A DNA stretch of 64,000 nucleotides from Bacillota bacterium (lineage in GTDB: Bacteria; Bacillota; Clostridia; Lachnospirales; Lachnospiraceae): contig JAEYGZ010000046.1 in the NCBI GenBank assembly GCA_023409535.1, positions 275,760 to 339,759 on the forward strand, written 5' to 3'. The notes beneath the pieces are model-generated. The model did no database searches, was not told where the DNA came from, and was given only the letters and a program-made list of their open reading frames with translations. Position 1 is the stretch's first letter. Every line of letters starts with the position of its first letter. The translations under genes and the position numbers were made by a program. This document shows positions 61,094-64,000 of this stretch, one piece after another.

Positions 61094-61843
61094 ATGAGCG
61101 TAATTTCAATGAAGCAGTTATTGGAAGCCGGTGTACATTTCGGACACCAGACAAGAAGATGGAACCCCAAGATGGCGGAGTACATCTACACAGAGAGAAA
61201 CGGTATCTACATTATCGACTTGCAGAAGTCTGTTGGTAAGGTAGATGAGGCTTACACAGCAATTAAGAATGTTGTTGCTGAAGGCGGAAGCATTTTATTC
61301 GTAGGTACAAAGAAGCAGGCACAGGATGCTGTTAAGACAGAGGCTGAGCGTTGCGGTATGTACTATGTTAACGAGAGATGGTTAGGCGGTATGTTAACCA
61401 ACTTTAAGACCATCAAGAGCAGAATTGAAAGATTAAGAGAAATTGAGAGAATGTCTGAGGATGGTACCTTTGATGTTCTTCCTAAAAAAGAAGTTATCCA
61501 GCTGAAAAAAGAGTGGGAGAAGCTTGAGAAAAACCTTGGCGGTATTAAGAACATGAAGACTGCTCCCGATGCAATCTTCGTAGTAGATCCTAAGAAGGAA
61601 AGAATTTGTATTCAGGAAGCTCATACACTTGGTATTCCCCTCGTTGGTATTGCTGATACAAACTGTGATCCCGAAGAATTAGACTTTGTAATCCCTGGCA
61701 ATGATGATGCCATCAGAGCTGTTAAGTTAATCGTATCCAAGATGGCAGATGCAGTAATCGAGGCAAATCAGGGCGTTCAGTTAACCGATACTTCCAGCGA
61801 GGCTGAGGCTGAGGTTAGCTTGGATGATGCTGTAACCGAATAA
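61094..61843 (+). CDS. rpsB: 30S ribosomal protein S2
   Basis: The 249-residue protein opens MSVISMKQLLEAGVHFGHQTRRWNPKM, followed by GRNGIYIIDLQK-like and FVGTKKQAQDAV, YVNERWLGGMLTNF and PDAIFVVDPKKE, all S2 hallmarks. TGGAGG (about 61082-61087) supports ATG 61094 over an in-frame ATG 33 bases upstream. It has an acidic C-terminal tail. tsf follows after 69 bases, as in most bacteria. Confidence 0.97.
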   Translation: MSVISMKQLLEAGVHFGHQTRRWNPKMAEYIYTERNGIYIIDLQKSVGKVDEAYTAIKNVVAEGGSILFVGTKKQAQDAVKTEAERCGMYYVNERWLGGMLTNFKTIKSRIERLREIERMSEDGTFDVLPKKEVIQLKKEWEKLEKNLGGIKNMKTAPDAIFVVDPKKERICIQEAHTLGIPLVGIADTNCDPEELDFVIPGNDDAIRAVKLIVSKMADAVIEANQGVQLTDTSSEAEAEVSLDDAVTE

Positions 61844-61912
61844 TTTTTAGCAGATTCAATTGATCATTGGATGAATGTTGATAAAAAATCGTAGATTTCG
61901 GAGGGATATACC

Positions 61913-62845
61913 ATGGAAGTTACCGCTAGTATGGTAAAAGATTTAAGAGAAATGACAGGTGCCGGTATGATGGACTGCAAGAAGGCTCTTGCAGCAACAG
62001 AAGGCGATATGGATAAAGCAGTTGAGTTCTTAAGAGAAAAGGGACTTGCTGCAGCTGAGAAGAAGGCCGGAAGAATTGCAGCGGAAGGTATTGTAGATAC
62101 CTGCGTAAGCGCTGACGGCAAGATTGCTTCTATCGTTGAGGTTAACAGTGAGACCGACTTCGTAGCAAAGAATGAGAAGTTCAGAGAGTATGTTGCTGCT
62201 GTTGCAAAACAGGCTGCTGATACTACTTCTGCTGATCTTGAAGCTTTCCTTGCTGAGAAATGGGCACAGGATCCTTCCAAGACAATGAAGGAGCAGTTGT
62301 CCACCATGATCGCTATTATCGGCGAAAACATGAACATCAGAAGATTTGAGAAGGTTGTTGCTGAAAGCGGTTTTGTAACCTCTTATATTCATGGCGGCGG
62401 CCGTATCGGTATTCTTGTTGAGGTTGCTGCAACCGTAAACAACGCTGAAGTACAGGAAGCTGCAAAGAATGTTGCAATGCAGATCGCAGCTTTATCTCCG
62501 AAGTATGTTGATCAGTCAGAGATTTCCGCTGATTTCATAGCTCACGAGAAGGATATTTTAAAGGCTCAGATCATGAATGATCCTTCCAATTCCAAGAAGC
62601 CGGAGAACATCATCGAGAAGATGCTGGAAGGCCGTTTACAGAAGGAATTAAAGGAGTTCTGTCTCGTAGATCAGTTGTATGTTAAGGATAGCGAATTATC
62701 CGTTGGACAGTACCTTGCCAATGTATCCAAGCAGGTAGGTGCGCCTGTTGCAATTAAGCGCTTCGTTCGTTTTGAGACCGGTGAAGGCCTTGAGAAGAAG
62801 AGCGAGAACTTTGCAGAGGAAGTTGCTAGACAGATGGGCAACTGA
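61913..62845 (+). CDS. tsf: Translation elongation factor Ts
   Basis: EF-Ts recycles EF-Tu by nucleotide exchange. The 310-residue protein has the N-terminal UBA-type domain with LREMTGAGMMDCKKAL, the core motif NSETDFVAKNEKF, and a C-terminal domain (YIHGGGRIGILVEV; VGAPVAIKRFVRFETGEG). GGAGGGATATACC precedes the ATG. The final codons are partly repeated in the spacer that follows. Confidence 0.97.
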   Translation: MEVTASMVKDLREMTGAGMMDCKKALAATEGDMDKAVEFLREKGLAAAEKKAGRIAAEGIVDTCVSADGKIASIVEVNSETDFVAKNEKFREYVAAVAKQAADTTSADLEAFLAEKWAQDPSKTMKEQLSTMIAIIGENMNIRRFEKVVAESGFVTSYIHGGGRIGILVEVAATVNNAEVQEAAKNVAMQIAALSPKYVDQSEISADFIAHEKDILKAQIMNDPSNSKKPENIIEKMLEGRLQKELKEFCLVDQLYVKDSELSVGQYLANVSKQVGAPVAIKRFVRFETGEGLEKKSENFAEEVARQMGN

Positions 62846-62896
62846 TCCATTGCGTAGAAGCAACTTCCTCTTGGAAGCTTGCCAGACAGATGGGCA
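62815..62896 (+). repeat. Partial duplication of the tsf 3' end, with inverted repeat
   Basis: TTGCTAGACAGATGGGCA at 62823-62840 (in tsf) recurs as TTGCCAGACAGATGGGCA at 62879-62896, 17 of 18 identical, followed by a stop. In addition AGAGGAAGTTGCT (62815-62827) pairs perfectly with AGCAACTTCCTCT (62859-62871). Confidence 0.7.
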
Positions 62897-62922
62897 GTAA
62901 TTTCATAATAAAAATAATGTTT

Positions 62923-62957
62923 AACCGCCAGGAACCTAGTGTTTCCGGCGGTTTTTC
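62923..62957 (+). terminator. Terminator of rpsB-tsf
   Basis: AACCGCC (62923-62929) pairs with GGCGGTT (62947-62953), with GGAA/TTCC extending the stem inside, and a T-run follows to 62956. Confidence 0.88.
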
Positions 62958-63088
62958 TATATCTGGAGAAGTATCATAAACTATCATAAAATATCGTAGG
63001 CCTTCTGGGTAAAGTTGGTAAAAAGCTCAGGTAAAAAACAAGTAAAATATAGATGGCATAAAAATTTCTAAAAAATATTTAAATTAGG

Positions 63089-63137
63089 AGGTTAAGATTG
63101 GTAGATATAATGCCTATAAACTTAACCTCATTTTAAA
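63089..63137 (+). promoter_or_regulatory. Hairpin over a ribosome-binding site with a 12-codon leader frame
   Basis: GAGGTTAAG (63089-63097), part of AGGAGG, pairs perfectly with CTTAACCTC (63122-63130). A TTG at 63099 with good spacing to AGGAGG opens a frame of 12 codons (MVDIMPINLTSF) to TAA at 63135-63137. It may be a leader peptide ahead of the RhuM gene or chance. Confidence 0.35.
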
Positions 63138-63198
63138 TATGAATGGAAATATTTTGGTGAAACATGTATAATAAAAGAAAATGAGTATGAGGTGTGGT

Positions 63199-64000
63199 AT
63201 GAGATCTGAAATTGTAATGTATCAGACTGAAGATGGTTTAACGAAAATAGAAACTACCTTTGATAATGATACCGTTTGGCTTTCCATAGACCAAATGGCA
63301 GAATTATTTCAACGTGATAAGTCTACCATTTCTCGTCATATAAAAAATATATTTAATGAAGGTGAATTAATAAGAAATTCAGTTGTTGCAAATTTTGCAA
63401 CAACTGCTGCTGATGGTAAAACCTATCAAGTTGACTATTATAACTTAGACGTCATTATATCTGTAGGCTATCGTGTGAAATCATTACGAGGCACCCAGTT
63501 TAGAATTTGGGCAAGTAATGTCTTAAAAGAATATATGAAAAAAGGGTTTGCCATGAATGATGACCTTTTAAAAAATAACGGCGGTGGAATTTATTTTGAT
63601 GAATTATTGGATCGCATCCGTGACATTCGTTCATCAGAAAAAGTATTCTGGAGAAAAGTGCTTGATATCTACGCAATGAGTGTAGACTATGACCCAAGAA
63701 CAGAAGCATCTACTTTATTTTTCAAGACAGTGCAGAATAAAATGCATTGGGCAGCACATGGACAGACAGCAGCAGAAAAAATTTATTACTCCGCAGATGC
63801 AGAGAAACTTTATCTTGGCATGCTTAGCTTTCAGGGAGAAACACCCACTCAAGCTGACGCATTAGTAGCAAAGAACTATTGTACTGAAGAAGAATTATCT
63901 GCGTTAAACAGTGTTGTTTCTGCTTATCTTGAATTTGCAGAAATGCAGGCTCGTAGAAGAATACCAATGCATATGTCAGATTGGATTGAAACATTAGATG
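63199..64000 (+). CDS. RhuM-family protein, 5' part
   Basis: The frame runs from ATG 63199 to the window edge, giving 267 residues with the C-terminus missing. It matches the RhuM family: MYQTEDGLTKIETTFDNDTVWLSIDQMAELF, an HTH-like FQRDKSTISRHIKNIF, YYNLDVIISVGYRVKSLRGTQFRIWA (quoted in part), and KVFWRKVLDIYAMSVDYDP. RhuM was named as a pathogenicity-island gene in Salmonella; relatives are scattered in genomic islands and near restriction or abortive-infection genes, and no biochemical role is settled. GAGGTG precedes the ATG. Confidence 0.85.
   Translation, partial: MRSEIVMYQTEDGLTKIETTFDNDTVWLSIDQMAELFQRDKSTISRHIKNIFNEGELIRNSVVANFATTAADGKTYQVDYYNLDVIISVGYRVKSLRGTQFRIWASNVLKEYMKKGFAMNDDLLKNNGGGIYFDELLDRIRDIRSSEKVFWRKVLDIYAMSVDYDPRTEASTLFFKTVQNKMHWAAHGQTAAEKIYYSADAEKLYLGMLSFQGETPTQADALVAKNYCTEEELSALNSVVSAYLEFAEMQARRRIPMHMSDWIETLD

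Larger units (their letters stand above)
62897..63198. other. Spacer between tsf and the RhuM gene
   Basis: About 300 bases containing the tsf terminator, short ATCATAAA repeats near 62980, and a hairpin plus 12-codon frame at 63089-63137 (annotated separately). No other gene is supported. Confidence 0.6.

Noticed and set aside
1..64000. tRNA or rRNA genes, prophage, insertion sequences
   Set aside because: No tRNA-like cloverleaf, rRNA stretch, transposase, integrase or phage structural gene was seen on either strand by eye; a dedicated scan was not possible.

Overview
The window looks like a chromosomal segment of an endospore-forming, flagellated, low-to-moderate-GC Firmicute of the class Clostridia, most likely a Lachnospiraceae relative of the Clostridium phytofermentans group. 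This is inferred from protein style and gene order (a dcw cluster leading into spoIIGA-sigE-sigG; one very long fla/che operon ending in DUF342 and small membrane genes, then rpsB-tsf); no database search was possible.

Layout. 1-7.9 kb: cell-wall and division genes, comprising the 3' end of a PASTA-type penicillin-binding protein, then mraY, murD, ftsW/spoVE, murA, divIB/ftsQ and ftsZ; murG and ftsA are absent from the run. 8.2-11.0 kb: the sporulation block spoIIGA-sigE-sigG, with three tandem hairpins between the sigma genes. 11.4-18.4 kb: an accessory patch with an AgrC/AgrA-like two-component pair lacking a visible peptide gene, a probable small structured RNA, a nitroreductase, a ROK sugar kinase, an alpha/beta hydrolase, a degraded stretch, an RsiV-like domain protein without an anchor, and nrdR plus a YlmC/YmxH gene on the minus strand. 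18.5-25.3 kb: an unrecognised membrane protein, a ComM/YifB-type ATPase, dprA, topA and codY.

25.6-60.9 kb is one nearly continuous plus-strand flagellar and chemotaxis operon. It encodes the rod and basal body (flgB, flgC, fliE, fliF, fliG), export apparatus (fliH, fliI, fliJ, fliO, fliP, fliQ, fliR, flhB, flhA), hook (fliK, flgD, flgE, flbD), motor (motA, motB, fliL), switch (fliM, fliY, cheY), placement GTPases (flhF, flhG), a PilZ protein, chemotaxis genes (cheB, cheA, cheW, cheC, cheD) and sigma-D. Filament genes, flgM, cheR and receptors are not in the window. 61-62.9 kb: rpsB-tsf with their own promoter and terminator. 63.2-64 kb: the start of a RhuM-family gene that runs off the edge.

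I found no clearly new multi-gene system. The unusual material is in the spacers: a tandem array of ribosome-binding-site palindromes before fliL; three-hairpin spacers at sigE-sigG, flhF-flhG, cheB-cheA and cheA-cheW; two hairpin elements that each occur twice at unrelated genes, one with compensatory base changes; a terminator-like hairpin inside the fla operon; and a candidate small RNA before the nitroreductase. Where a start codon was ambiguous I chose the one with the best Shine-Dalgarno (SD) spacing and say so.
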